A stretch of 17,249 bases of DNA from JBGTIS01 sp041745535 (lineage in GTDB: Bacteria > Bacteroidota > Bacteroidia > Cytophagales > Cyclobacteriaceae). Each line of letters opens with the position of its first letter. Position 1 is the first letter of the stretch. The DNA lies in NCBI GenBank assembly GCA_041745535.1, contig JBGTIS010000069.1, positions 1-17,249 on the forward strand. Direction: 5' to 3'. The notes below the pieces were generated by a model, which worked only from the letters and a program-made list of their open reading frames with translations, did no database searches and was not told the origin of the DNA. Position numbers and translations under genes: made by a program. Positions 7,893-15,472 of the stretch are shown one piece after another.

Positions 7893-9329
7893 ATGCGTTT
7901 ACTCCAAAATAAATTTTATTCAACCCTAATCGTTTTTGTATTTTGTACTGGTTACCTGAACGGACAGCCGCTAAAATTCACTCCTTCGCAACTATTGTCA
8001 GCGCGATTTAATTCAGGGTCTGAAGAAAGTTTACCCCTTTATTCTCCTTCTGACAGCACCTTGTATTTCGTAAGAACTTTGTATAAAAATAATACAGGCG
8101 GGCTGCTATCGGGCCAGGATATCTGGTACGCGAAAAAAGACAATATGGGAAACTGGAGTGAACCTCTGAATGATTTACAGGCGCTTAATAACAAAGGCAA
8201 TAATGCCGTAGTGGGCATAAGTAAGGAAGGCAATACACTGTATTTATTAAATTCATATAACACCTCTGACAGCCGCGAGCCTGGTATTGCGCTAAGTTTT
8301 CAGAGAGACAATCGGTGGGGGAAGCCAAGCGATTTTTCAGTACCTTCGCTTTCTGGCATTCAGGGAGACTTTTATGGGTTTTATATAAATCCGACAGAAA
8401 CTATTCTACTGATTTCTATGCGGGGTGAAAATTCTCTGGGAGCCGAAGATATATATATCAGCCTGAAAAACACCAATACCGGTGAATGGTCAGCACCGAA
8501 GCATCTTGGGCCTGAGATTAACTCAGTAGGTTTCGAGATTTCACCCTATTTATCGTCCGACACCAAAACATTGTATTTTGCCAGTAGTGGCCACCCAGGC
8601 TTTGGTAACGCTGATATATTTATGTCGACCCGATTAGACAATACCTGGGAAAATTGGTCAGAGCCAGTTAATTTGGGCAGTGAAATCAATTCACCTGCCT
8701 TTGACGCCTATTTTTCCATAAATCCTGATAATCAGGCTTTTTTTGTAAGCAACCGGGACGGATCATCGACCGACATTTACCAGTCTCAATTAATAGATGA
8801 AAACTCGCCTGCCAGTTTCGCTAATGGCTCTACAGGAGAGGAAAATTTGGTGTTAACTGAAGAGGAAAGGCGCCTCAATGAAGAAACTATGGCACTGATT
8901 GAAGAAACCAAAAAACTTCTTGAAGAATTTAATCAGGCAAAATCTGGTAAAAAACCTGGCAATTCCAGTAAACTAAAAACAAACAACACTATTTTTGCCA
9001 GAGAGAGAATTCTTTTCGACCTAAATTCTTCTGAAGTTAACGACAGTACCGCGGGTGTGCTGGATAGTTTGAAACAAACGCTTGCCGAGAACACCAACCT
9101 AAACGTTGAAATTGTGGGCCATGCCGACGATTTGGGCAACAGCGATTATAATTTAAAACTTTCGATCAACCGGGCGCTTTCTGTGAAAAATTATTTGATT
9201 AGGAACGGCGTTCAGGAAGATCGGATCATCACTTATGGTAAAGGAGAAACTGAACCCGCGGCAAAAGGAAATACCGATGAAAACAGGAAACAAAACAGGA
9301 GAGTTGAAATTAACCTGCTAAACATGTAA
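7893..9329 (+). CDS. OmpA-family protein with N-terminal PD40 beta-propeller
   Basis: A 478-residue secreted protein. A signal peptide covers about residues 1-24. Residues about 40-310 contain repeated blades such as L-Y-F-V-R, D-I-W-Y-A-K, N-W-S-E-P, T-L-Y-F-A-S-S-G and A-D-I-F-M-S, typical of PD40/WD40-like propellers. A charged Glu/Lys-rich helix (about 320-352) forms a likely coiled coil. The C-terminal OmpA domain begins near the F-D-L-N-S motif and has G-H-A-D-D and L-S-x-x-R-A. D412 and R427 match the spacing of the two residues that bind diaminopimelate in OmpA proteins. The gene starts 16 bp after the SprF-like gene and is probably cotranscribed with it. Likely role: anchoring the outer-membrane T9SS/adhesin assembly to peptidoglycan. 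Propeller-OmpA proteins are common beside PorP/SprF genes, but the partner of this propeller is unknown. Confidence 0.92.
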   Translation: MRLLQNKFYSTLIVFVFCTGYLNGQPLKFTPSQLLSARFNSGSEESLPLYSPSDSTLYFVRTLYKNNTGGLLSGQDIWYAKKDNMGNWSEPLNDLQALNNKGNNAVVGISKEGNTLYLLNSYNTSDSREPGIALSFQRDNRWGKPSDFSVPSLSGIQGDFYGFYINPTETILLISMRGENSLGAEDIYISLKNTNTGEWSAPKHLGPEINSVGFEISPYLSSDTKTLYFASSGHPGFGNADIFMSTRLDNTWENWSEPVNLGSEINSPAFDAYFSINPDNQAFFVSNRDGSSTDIYQSQLIDENSPASFANGSTGEENLVLTEEERRLNEETMALIEETKKLLEEFNQAKSGKKPGNSSKLKTNNTIFARERILFDLNSSEVNDSTAGVLDSLKQTLAENTNLNVEIVGHADDLGNSDYNLKLSINRALSVKNYLIRNGVQEDRIITYGKGETEPAAKGNTDENRKQNRRVEINLLNM

Positions 9330-9350
9330 CTAGCCAGATTACTTCGATAT

Positions 9351-9380
9351 TTGACTTGCTGCTTATACAGTGATAATTTG
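9351..9380 (+). promoter_or_regulatory. Possible Bacteroidota-type promoter before the flippase gene
   Basis: TTGACT at 9351 and TAATTTG at 9374-9380 are separated by 20 bp from the end of TTG. They lie about 55 bp before the flippase start, in the 105-bp gap after the OmpA gene. The arrangement resembles the Bacteroidota -33 TTG / -7 TAnnTTTG pattern but is one base short in the -7 element. A break in transcription units here also fits the change of function. AT-rich spacers give such matches by chance, so confidence is low. Confidence 0.3.
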
Positions 9381-9434
9381 TAAAGTTACCTGGCTTTTAA
9401 ACTTTTAAAATCTTCTTAGTGGGTACCCATATCC

Positions 9435-10772
9435 ATGACTTTTTCAAAAAATCCATACTGGATAAAATCCGGTACCTATAGTTTTCTGCAAAATATTACC
9501 AGGCTACTTTTCGGTTTCGGAAGTTTTTACCTTTTGGTAAGGTCGCTTACCGTTGAGGAATTTGGCATCTGGTCGCTCTTTTTAATAGTAGCCAACTTTA
9601 TTGAGGTTGCCAGAAATGGACTTATCCAAAATGGGCTGATTGTAGCTTTACAACAGGGTAACCCGAATGAAAAAGCTGAAATTCAATCGGCCTCTTTTTT
9701 GATCAATATTTTTTTTACCATTTTCAGTATCATACTTTTATTACTATTTCATAATTATCTGAGTGCGGTTTGGGAAGCCCCTGCCCTGGCAATGGTCCTT
9801 CTAATTTTCACTTCAACTGTAGCGCTTGCCTTACCGCTCTCCCATTTTTTGTATATTCAGCAGGCCAATTTCTCGTTCAAAGGAATATTTTACAGTAACC
9901 TTGTCCGTAATGGTATTTTCTTTTTTCTGATCCTCTATCATTTCATAGCCGATCAAACCAGACTATCCTTAAATTTTCTGATCATTTACCAGTCTATTTC
10001 GGTTCTGGTTGCCGGCATGGTAGCTTATGGTTTCGCGAAGAAATTTTTTTCAGGCTCCTTTCATGTTTCCCGGACCAGAGTTACAGGCATGTTGCAGTAT
10101 GGCAAATTTGTGTTTGCCAATAACCTTATCTCCATTTTCCTGAGAAGTGTTGACCAGATACTCTTGGGTTATCTTATGTCGCCTGCCGCCGTAGCCAATT
10201 ATAACACCAGTTTAAGAATAACCAACTTAACCGAAATACCCACCCAGTCAATAGCATCTGTAGTTTTCCCCCAAAGCGCGAAAAAAAGTAAAGAAGGAAA
10301 CCCGGAACCAATTAAGCGATTATATGAAAAATCTGTTGGAACCATTCTGGCGATGATTCTACCTCTGGTAATTGTGGTGCTAATTTTTCCGGAAACGATT
10401 GTTACCATAATTGCCGGTAATAAATACCAGCATACGGCTTCCATTCTGCAGGTAATGATATTTTACAGCTTTTTCATTCCATACTCTCGGCAGTTCGGTA
10501 CTATTCTGGATTCAATCGGGATGCCTGAGAAAAATTTAATTTTTACCGTATTCGGAGCAGTGTTAAATACGGTTTTGGTTTACTTTTGCATTATTAAATA
10601 TGGGATACTAGGAAGTGTGGTAGGCACGTTGATATCATTAATAATCAGGTTTGGATTGCAATATTGGTTTTTATATAAAACGCTGAATGTGAATATTCTG
10701 AATACCATCCGGTATGCATTTCATTTTTACAAATTCAGCTTTCAAACCATCAAAAAAAAATTCAGCAACTAA
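9435..10772 (+). CDS. Wzx-like polysaccharide/oligosaccharide flippase
   Basis: A 445-residue integral membrane protein with about 12 hydrophobic segments and short polar loops, the normal size and layout for the polysaccharide transport (PST) branch of the MOP superfamily. The N-terminus is typical: an amphipathic W-I-K-S-G-T helix, then a first membrane segment ending in L-V-R-S-L-T-V-E-E-F-G-I-W-S-L, matching the family's hallmark L-x-x-x-E-F-G-x-W/Y. The C-terminus is Lys-rich and cytoplasmic. Family role: moving undecaprenyl-linked oligosaccharide units across the inner membrane. A glycosyltransferase gene follows 78 bp downstream, so the pair probably serves a surface glycan. The ATG at 9435 starts directly before the conserved N-terminal helix. 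The exact glycan cannot be told, and no Wzy polymerase or chain-length gene is visible. Confidence 0.9.
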   Translation: MTFSKNPYWIKSGTYSFLQNITRLLFGFGSFYLLVRSLTVEEFGIWSLFLIVANFIEVARNGLIQNGLIVALQQGNPNEKAEIQSASFLINIFFTIFSIILLLLFHNYLSAVWEAPALAMVLLIFTSTVALALPLSHFLYIQQANFSFKGIFYSNLVRNGIFFFLILYHFIADQTRLSLNFLIIYQSISVLVAGMVAYGFAKKFFSGSFHVSRTRVTGMLQYGKFVFANNLISIFLRSVDQILLGYLMSPAAVANYNTSLRITNLTEIPTQSIASVVFPQSAKKSKEGNPEPIKRLYEKSVGTILAMILPLVIVVLIFPETIVTIIAGNKYQHTASILQVMIFYSFFIPYSRQFGTILDSIGMPEKNLIFTVFGAVLNTVLVYFCIIKYGILGSVVGTLISLIIRFGLQYWFLYKTLNVNILNTIRYAFHFYKFSFQTIKKKFSN

Positions 10773-10850
10773 ACCAGGCATCGCCTACCTGAATGAAAAA
10801 TGAGTATATGAAACTTTTTAGCGTAGACTTTTATATTGATTTTTTATTAT

Positions 10851-12098
10851 ATGTATACTAAACATATAGAAAATAGGGATTTTATAATTTTTGGTATACA
10901 AAACTGGGATGCCACTATTGGCGGTAACCATCCGCGAAAAAGCCTTATTGCCGAGATCGCGAAAAGAAACAGGGTTTTATTTGTAAACACGCCAATAGAC
11001 AGTGTTTCTATGCTTAAAAAAGAAAAAAACGCCAGCGAAGCAACCAGGATTCGGGTTTTAAATGGTTTAGAAGATAATTTGGTACAGATTGGTGAAAATG
11101 TATGGAATTACTATCCAAATACAGTAATCGCTTCTATTAACTGGATCAGGATAAGATTTATATTTAATATATTAAACTGGATAAACAACTGGAAATTTGC
11201 CAGGGAAATTAAAAAAGCGCTCCAAAGTCTGAATTTTAAGAATTATATTATTATCAATGACAATGAAATTTTCAGGGGCTTTTATTTGAAAGAGTTGCTC
11301 AAGCCCAATTGTTATATTTATTATATGAGAGACTTCCTTACCCACCAGGGTTATTGGAGCTTTCACGGCAGTTCATTAGAACCTACATTGATCATGAAGG
11401 CTGATTTGGCAGTAGCCAATTCACATTATTACACAGATTATCTGAAAAAATTTAACCCCAATGCTTTTTTTGTTGGGCAAGGTTGCGATTTATCCAGGTT
11501 TAATGGCGTGGAAGCCTCAGAAATTCCTACTGATTTGCTACCTATTTCAAAGCCCATTATCGGATATGTGGGAAACCTGCGATCGGCCCGGCTCGATCTT
11601 TCATTAATTGAATCCATCGCAACCAGTGTGCCCGATTGGAATATTGTTTTAGTAGGCCCGGAAGATCAGGTTTTCGAAAAAAGTAATCTGCATCAGCTTC
11701 CAAATATTTACTTTTTGAAAGAAAAATCATTACCTGATTTACCTGCTTATATCCAACATTTTGATGTATGCATTAATCCACAACAAGTCAATCCTATTAC
11801 TGAAGGAAATTATCCACTTAAAATTGATGAATATTTAGCCTTGGGAAAACCAGTTGTAGCTACTTATACGGAAGCTATGAAGTTGTTTGCAGGCCATGTG
11901 TATCTGGCAAAAAACAAAGAAGAATTCATTCAACTGATCGGGAAGGCATTTCAGGAAAATTCTGTTGATCTGTCAAATTCAAGAAAAGCCTTGGCGGCTT
12001 CCCATTCGTGGGAAAATACGGTTGCTCTATTGTATCAGTCAATACTGAAAACGACTTTTACTAAACCCACCGCGGCCACACTACCTACTACTTATTAA
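10851..12098 (+). CDS. GT-B fold glycosyltransferase (GT1/GT4-like, TuaH-like)
   Basis: A 415-residue cytoplasmic or membrane-associated glycosyltransferase. The N-terminal domain has I-I-F-G-I-Q-N-W-D, a G-G-N-H-P-R-K loop and a V-L-F-V-N-T-P strand, as in TuaH-like enzymes. The C-terminal Rossmann domain starts at K-P-I-I-G-Y-V-G-N (234-242), continues with W-N-I-V-L-V-G-P, and ends with the nucleotide-sugar site E318-G-N-Y-P-L-K-I-D-E327-Y-L-A-x-G-K-P-V-V-A. The acidic pair is spaced one residue wider than the classic E-x7-E. The frame also allows a TTG start at 10836, adding M-I-F-Y-Y; I prefer the ATG at 10851 because the extra residues add nothing recognisable. The neighbouring flippase gene suggests a role in surface-glycan synthesis. 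Donor and acceptor are unknown. Confidence 0.88.
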   Translation: MYTKHIENRDFIIFGIQNWDATIGGNHPRKSLIAEIAKRNRVLFVNTPIDSVSMLKKEKNASEATRIRVLNGLEDNLVQIGENVWNYYPNTVIASINWIRIRFIFNILNWINNWKFAREIKKALQSLNFKNYIIINDNEIFRGFYLKELLKPNCYIYYMRDFLTHQGYWSFHGSSLEPTLIMKADLAVANSHYYTDYLKKFNPNAFFVGQGCDLSRFNGVEASEIPTDLLPISKPIIGYVGNLRSARLDLSLIESIATSVPDWNIVLVGPEDQVFEKSNLHQLPNIYFLKEKSLPDLPAYIQHFDVCINPQQVNPITEGNYPLKIDEYLALGKPVVATYTEAMKLFAGHVYLAKNKEEFIQLIGKAFQENSVDLSNSRKALAASHSWENTVALLYQSILKTTFTKPTAATLPTTY

Positions 12099-12209
12099 GT
12101 TATAATTCAAATTATTTGATTATTTTTGCGTTTTGATTTTCAACTGCTTACACCCTTTATTAAGAAATATTTTTACTATTTCCCCTAATGGGATACATTC
12201 TCACAAATA

Positions 12210-12407
12210 ATGTTGTATAAATGCGGTAAGAATTCAGTTTTTCATTCAATTATACTTTTGATATATACTTTACTTACTAAATTTGCGTATTGTCAACAGG
12301 TTGAATTCTATAATTTTTTTTCAGAGAAACAATATTGTTATTATTTAGGTAAATCAGGCTGGTTAAATATTTTTATCAGAAGCTATATAAAGTTTGTTTC
12401 TTATTAA
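12210..12407 (+). CDS. Doubtful small secreted peptide ORF
   Basis: A 65-codon ATG-to-TAA frame in the AT-rich spacer. The N-terminal part resembles a signal peptide: K residues, then the hydrophobic run S-I-I-L-L-I-Y-T-L-L, ending F-A-Y-C before Q-Q, as in many Bacteroidota secreted proteins. The remaining roughly 37 residues are rich in Phe and Tyr with no recognisable motif. AT-rich DNA makes Phe/Tyr/Ile-rich frames by chance, no ribosome-binding site is evident, and the signal-like part may be coincidental. It could also be the decayed 5' end of a longer secreted protein. I do not recognise a family. Confidence 0.15.
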   Translation: MLYKCGKNSVFHSIILLIYTLLTKFAYCQQVEFYNFFSEKQYCYYLGKSGWLNIFIRSYIKFVSY

Positions 12408-12424
12408 TTTATTTAACGGTAATG

Positions 12425-12464
12425 CCTTAATACCTTAATTTAATCTTAACTTTCAGTGTTAAGG
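12425..12464. promoter_or_regulatory. Cluster of four CTTAA motifs, possible operator
   Basis: Two direct copies of CCTTAAT (12425-12431 and 12433-12439) are followed by CTTAAC (12445-12450) and the inverse GTTAAGG (12458-12464). The last two form a perfect 6-bp inverted repeat around a 7-base loop. All four lie within 40 bp, 22-62 bp before the start of the downstream gene, where a regulator would be expected to bind. Low sequence complexity makes chance plausible. Confidence 0.3.
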
Positions 12465-12486
12465 TTTAAAATAAAACTCGGTAACC

Positions 12487-13140
12487 ATGAACCATTTTAA
12501 AACCCGGCTTATTGCTTTGTTTTCCATGCTGTTTTTGTTTTTTGCGACAGAAGCTTTTTCCCAGGAAGACGAATCAGATGATCTTCCCAATACAGGTACG
12601 CTGACTGAACAGTTTGATTATCTGAAAGAGTCTTCAAATACTTATCGTTCTAAAACAGGCAATAGTTATAAGGTTGTGAACGAAAGAAAACTTGACAGAT
12701 TCTGGCAAAGTATCCAGGATTCTATTTCAGCTACCAAAAAAGATTTGGATGCGACCAGACAATCGGTTAGTAACCAGCAGAAAGAACTTGGAAATTTGAA
12801 AGCCGAACTAAACAAGCGGGACGAATCTCTTCAGAAAAGTTATTTTGACAGTACGCATATTGCTGTTCTAGGCATCAATCTCAATAAGGAAACTTTTGTG
12901 TATATATTCTGGGGAATTATATTTTTTCTGTTGCTGTTACTCGCTGTTACTTATCTTAGGTTTAAAAGCAGCAACAATGTAACAGAAAAGACCAAACGTG
13001 ATTATAAGAATGTGGTAAATGAATTAGAAGATTTCCGTAAACGAACAAGAGAAAGAGAAATGAAGCTAAGAAGAGAATTGCAAACGGAAAGAAATACCAT
13101 TGAGGAACTTAACCAGATGATTGCTTCTCAGAAAAGATAA
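12487..13140 (+). CDS. Membrane-anchored coiled-coil protein of unknown function
   Basis: A 217-residue protein. Residues 1-25 look like a signal peptide (K-T-R, a hydrophobic run, A-F-S before Q-E-D). A conserved-looking segment follows (T-L-T-E-Q-F-D-Y-L, S-S-N-T-Y, Y-K-V-V), then a helical coiled coil (about 70-115), one strong membrane segment (137-159), and a second basic coiled coil with R-x-R-E-x-x-L-R-R-E-L-Q near the C-terminus. If the signal is cleaved, the first coiled coil is periplasmic and the second cytoplasmic. From memory, this layout and the Q-F-D-Y-L and R-E-x-K-L-R-R-E-L-Q motifs match a Bacteroidota family often labelled 'tRNA (guanine-N1)-methyltransferase'. Nothing here resembles a SAM-binding methyltransferase, so that label should not be transferred. 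The function is unknown; a structural or envelope role is an inference. Confidence 0.85.
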   Translation: MNHFKTRLIALFSMLFLFFATEAFSQEDESDDLPNTGTLTEQFDYLKESSNTYRSKTGNSYKVVNERKLDRFWQSIQDSISATKKDLDATRQSVSNQQKELGNLKAELNKRDESLQKSYFDSTHIAVLGINLNKETFVYIFWGIIFFLLLLLAVTYLRFKSSNNVTEKTKRDYKNVVNELEDFRKRTREREMKLRRELQTERNTIEELNQMIASQKR

Positions 13141-13241
13141 TTGATTTTCAGGCTTCTACAATACGCTATTCCAAAATCAGAAAAGGAAATTTTCTTCATT
13201 TACCACAATAAAGTAATTATTACAACCAGGCTTTATTTTAA

Positions 13242-13258
13242 TTCATTAAATTAATGAA
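13242..13258. promoter_or_regulatory. 17-bp palindrome overlapping the lipoprotein start codon
   Basis: TTCATTAA-A-TTAATGAA is a perfect inverted repeat with 8-bp arms and a single central base. The ATG of the downstream lipoprotein (13254-13256) lies in the right arm. As DNA it could be an operator; as RNA it could form a 6-bp hairpin with a 5-base loop over the start codon. Only position and symmetry support this. Confidence 0.3.
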
Positions 13259-14261
13259 GAATTTTATTTTTCTGTACTTGATTTTTCTGGCCCTTCTATA
13301 TGCCTGTAAGAATAACGATAAAACAGACACTTCTAACGAATCCACAAACCTTGTTCCTCAGGATACTGTTTCAAAATTTGAAGCGATTTCTTTATTAGGT
13401 GATACCCTTTACCCGTTGCGCCTGTCTGAGGATGAACAACAACTTTTCGATTCAGCGCTTCGGGCTGCTGAAAATAATTTTAAAGCCCAGCCTGATAACC
13501 TGGATAATATTATTTGGTATGGAAGGAGATTGGCCTATTTATCTCATTATAAAGCAGCTATTCAGGTTTATTCTGACGGATTGAAAAAATTTCCTAATTC
13601 TCCTGAGTTATACCGGCATCGGGGTCATCGGTACATTACCCTTCGCCAATTCGACAAAGCTATCAAAGACCTGAAAAAAGCTGCTACTTTATTAAATAAC
13701 AAACCGATCCGGTCAGAGGCCAATGGCCTGCCGCTGCCTCATCCAAATCCGCAGGAAAGTTCACTACAGTTCAATACCTGGTATCACCTTGGAATTGCCT
13801 ATTTCCTGAATGGTAATTATGGCGAAGCTGCCAAAGCTTACGAAAAATGTCTTGATTACACCAACAATGATGATGCGGTTGTAGCTACCGCGAACTGGCT
13901 GTACTTAACCTACCGGCGCTTAGGCGAAGACGAAGTTGCCGAAAGAACCTTGGGCATGATTAACTATGGAATGGACATTCGGGAAAACGAAGATTATTAC
14001 AAAAACCTGCTGGTTTATAAAGGAGCAATGTCTGCGGATTCAATCCTAAACATTGGTCAGCCTGAATTAAACCTGGGGAATGGTTTAAGTTTGGCCAACC
14101 AGGGTTACGGATTAGGCAATTATTATTACCTGGATGTCGGAGATGAAGAGATGGGTGAAAAGTTATTTTACAAAGTGTTGGAAGGAGGTTACTGGACTGC
14201 CTTTGGTTATATTGCCGCGGAAGCTGACTTATCAAGAAAAAACGATTCTATTGATTTTTAA
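13254..14261 (+). CDS. TPR-containing lipoprotein
   Basis: A 335-residue protein. The N-terminus is a lipoprotein signal: K2, a hydrophobic stretch and the lipobox L-Y-A-C with acylated Cys18, followed by a polar K-N-N-D-K-T-D linker. The body has tetratricopeptide-like helix pairs: W-Y-G-R-R-L-A-Y-L followed by A-x-x-V-Y-S-x-G-L, L-Y-R-H-R-G-H-R-Y-I followed by A-x-K-D-L-K-K-A, and W-Y-H-L-G-I-A-Y followed by A-A-K-A-Y-E-K-C-L. This gives three or four TPRs over about residues 60-225, then a helical C-terminus. TPR domains mediate protein-protein contacts, so this is probably a periplasm-facing scaffold. The oxidoreductase gene begins 18 bp later, suggesting cotranscription. The ATG at 13254 is chosen because it gives a complete lipoprotein signal. 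The partner is unknown. Confidence 0.88.
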   Translation: MKNFIFLYLIFLALLYACKNNDKTDTSNESTNLVPQDTVSKFEAISLLGDTLYPLRLSEDEQQLFDSALRAAENNFKAQPDNLDNIIWYGRRLAYLSHYKAAIQVYSDGLKKFPNSPELYRHRGHRYITLRQFDKAIKDLKKAATLLNNKPIRSEANGLPLPHPNPQESSLQFNTWYHLGIAYFLNGNYGEAAKAYEKCLDYTNNDDAVVATANWLYLTYRRLGEDEVAERTLGMINYGMDIRENEDYYKNLLVYKGAMSADSILNIGQPELNLGNGLSLANQGYGLGNYYYLDVGDEEMGEKLFYKVLEGGYWTAFGYIAAEADLSRKNDSIDF

Positions 14262-14279
14262 ATTCACCCAAAAATAGAA

Positions 14280-15266
14280 ATGCTAATGCAAAGCGTATCC
14301 TGGGGATTTATTGGCTGTGGTGATGTTACGGAAGTAAAAAGTGGCCCTGCTTTTCAAAAAACAGATAACTCTCAAGTGGTAGCAGTAATGTGCCGAGACC
14401 CAGCAAAAGCAAAAGGCTACGCAAAGCGACATCACATTGCCAGATGGTATTCCGATTCGGCACAGCTGATTAACGACTCTGAAGTAAATGCTATTTATGT
14501 GGCGACACCACCCGCCGCACATGCCGATTTGGCCATGCAGGCACTTGCAGCCGGTAAGCCGGTTTATCTGGAGAAACCCATGGGGATTTCTTATGAGGAA
14601 TGCCAGCTAATAAATAGCGCGGTAGTGAAGTTTAAGGTACCCTTATTTGTGGCCTATTACCGCAGATGCCTTCCCGCGTTTTTAAAAGTAAAACAAGTAA
14701 TAGATTCAGGTATAATTGGAGAAATCCGGCTGGTTAATCTCAGGCTTTATCATGCCTTGAAGTCTGAGGATTACAAACAGGAAAATCTGCCCTGGAGGCT
14801 GAAACCTCAAATTTCAGGGGGTGGTTATTTTTTTGATCTGTCCTGCCATCAATTAGATTTACTTGATTACCTGTTGGGCCCGATAACCACAGCCCAGGGA
14901 CATACAGCCAACCAGGCTAGGTTATACCCGGTAGAAGATATTGTTACCAGCCAGTTTAAATTTGAAAATGGGGCATTGGGTACCGGCATTTGGTGCTTTA
15001 GTGTGGCTAATTTTAATACCACAGACTCTATTGAGATAATCGGAGCAAAGGGGAAAGTTGTATTTGCTACTTTTGAAAATAATCCTGTACAGTTGATAAC
15101 TCAAAAGGGCCAGGAAACTTTTACTTTCGAGAATCCAGCCCATATTCAACAACCCTTAATTCAAACAGTAGTTAATGAACTGCTGGGTAAAGGAAAATGC
15201 CCCAGCAATGGCATTTCTGCCGCCCGAACCAATAAGGTTCTGGATCAAATTTTACACATTATTTAG
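14280..15266 (+). CDS. Gfo/Idh/MocA-family NAD(P)-dependent oxidoreductase
   Basis: A 328-residue cytoplasmic enzyme. The N-terminal Rossmann fold begins with W-G-F-I-G-C-G-D-V, where G9-x-x-G12-x-G14 binds the dinucleotide. The A-T-P-P-x-x-H motif and E98-K99-P100-M follow, K99 being the expected catalytic Lys of the family. The C-terminal alpha/beta domain has G-G-G-Y-F-F-D186-L-S-C-H190-Q-L-D, the usual substrate-site D and H, and L-L-G. The length is normal. Members oxidise or reduce hydroxyl groups on sugars, inositols or related compounds; the exact substrate cannot be told from sequence. A second ATG at 14286 would remove two residues only. It follows the TPR lipoprotein gene by 18 bp, though no functional link is obvious. 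Confidence 0.93.
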   Translation: MLMQSVSWGFIGCGDVTEVKSGPAFQKTDNSQVVAVMCRDPAKAKGYAKRHHIARWYSDSAQLINDSEVNAIYVATPPAAHADLAMQALAAGKPVYLEKPMGISYEECQLINSAVVKFKVPLFVAYYRRCLPAFLKVKQVIDSGIIGEIRLVNLRLYHALKSEDYKQENLPWRLKPQISGGGYFFDLSCHQLDLLDYLLGPITTAQGHTANQARLYPVEDIVTSQFKFENGALGTGIWCFSVANFNTTDSIEIIGAKGKVVFATFENNPVQLITQKGQETFTFENPAHIQQPLIQTVVNELLGKGKCPSNGISAARTNKVLDQILHII

Positions 15267-15472
15267 ATATTTTTAGCATTCAGATTACCGCATGACTTAA
15301 AATTGTACGATACCAGTTCTGCTGGCTTGTTTGCTTAAATACTTACTTCGTACTATTTCATTATTATTTCTTTTCCTGGCTTCGCCAATTTCTTCTTTCT
15401 TTGGATATTGTTTCCAGATATTTTTTAAGAAAACCACCTGCCTCAGCTTCATTCAAAGAAACTTAAGAAAAA
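15267..15472. other. Intergenic region before the PorT-like gene
   Basis: A 206-bp spacer with T-rich, pyrimidine-biased stretches. A hydrophobic open frame starting from TTG at 15331 runs through it into the next gene in another frame, but I judge it spurious. I see no clear terminator, promoter or RNA structure. Confidence 0.5.

Larger units (their letters stand above)
12099..12486. other. AT-rich intergenic region (388 bp), no convincing gene
   Basis: The spacer between the glycosyltransferase and the coiled-coil membrane protein gene is strongly AT-rich. It contains a small inverted repeat (ATAATT-CA-AATTAT) just after the glycosyltransferase stop, with a loop too short for a good terminator. 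It also contains one 65-codon open frame (12210-12407) and a cluster of CTTAA motifs near its right end, both listed separately. I see no tRNA, structured RNA or mobile-element end. Confidence 0.6.

Noticed and set aside
10836..10850. TTG at 10836 as glycosyltransferase start
   Set aside because: It adds only five hydrophobic residues; the ATG at 10851 is in the same frame and better placed.
12108..12121. ATAATT-CA-AATTAT as a terminator after the glycosyltransferase
   Set aside because: The two-base loop cannot form a stable full hairpin, the stem is all A/T and no clean U tract follows directly.
12121..12128. TATTTTTG as a Bacteroidota -7 promoter element
   Set aside because: It matches TAnnTTTG, but no TTG lies at the expected distance upstream and the region is so AT-rich that matches are frequent.
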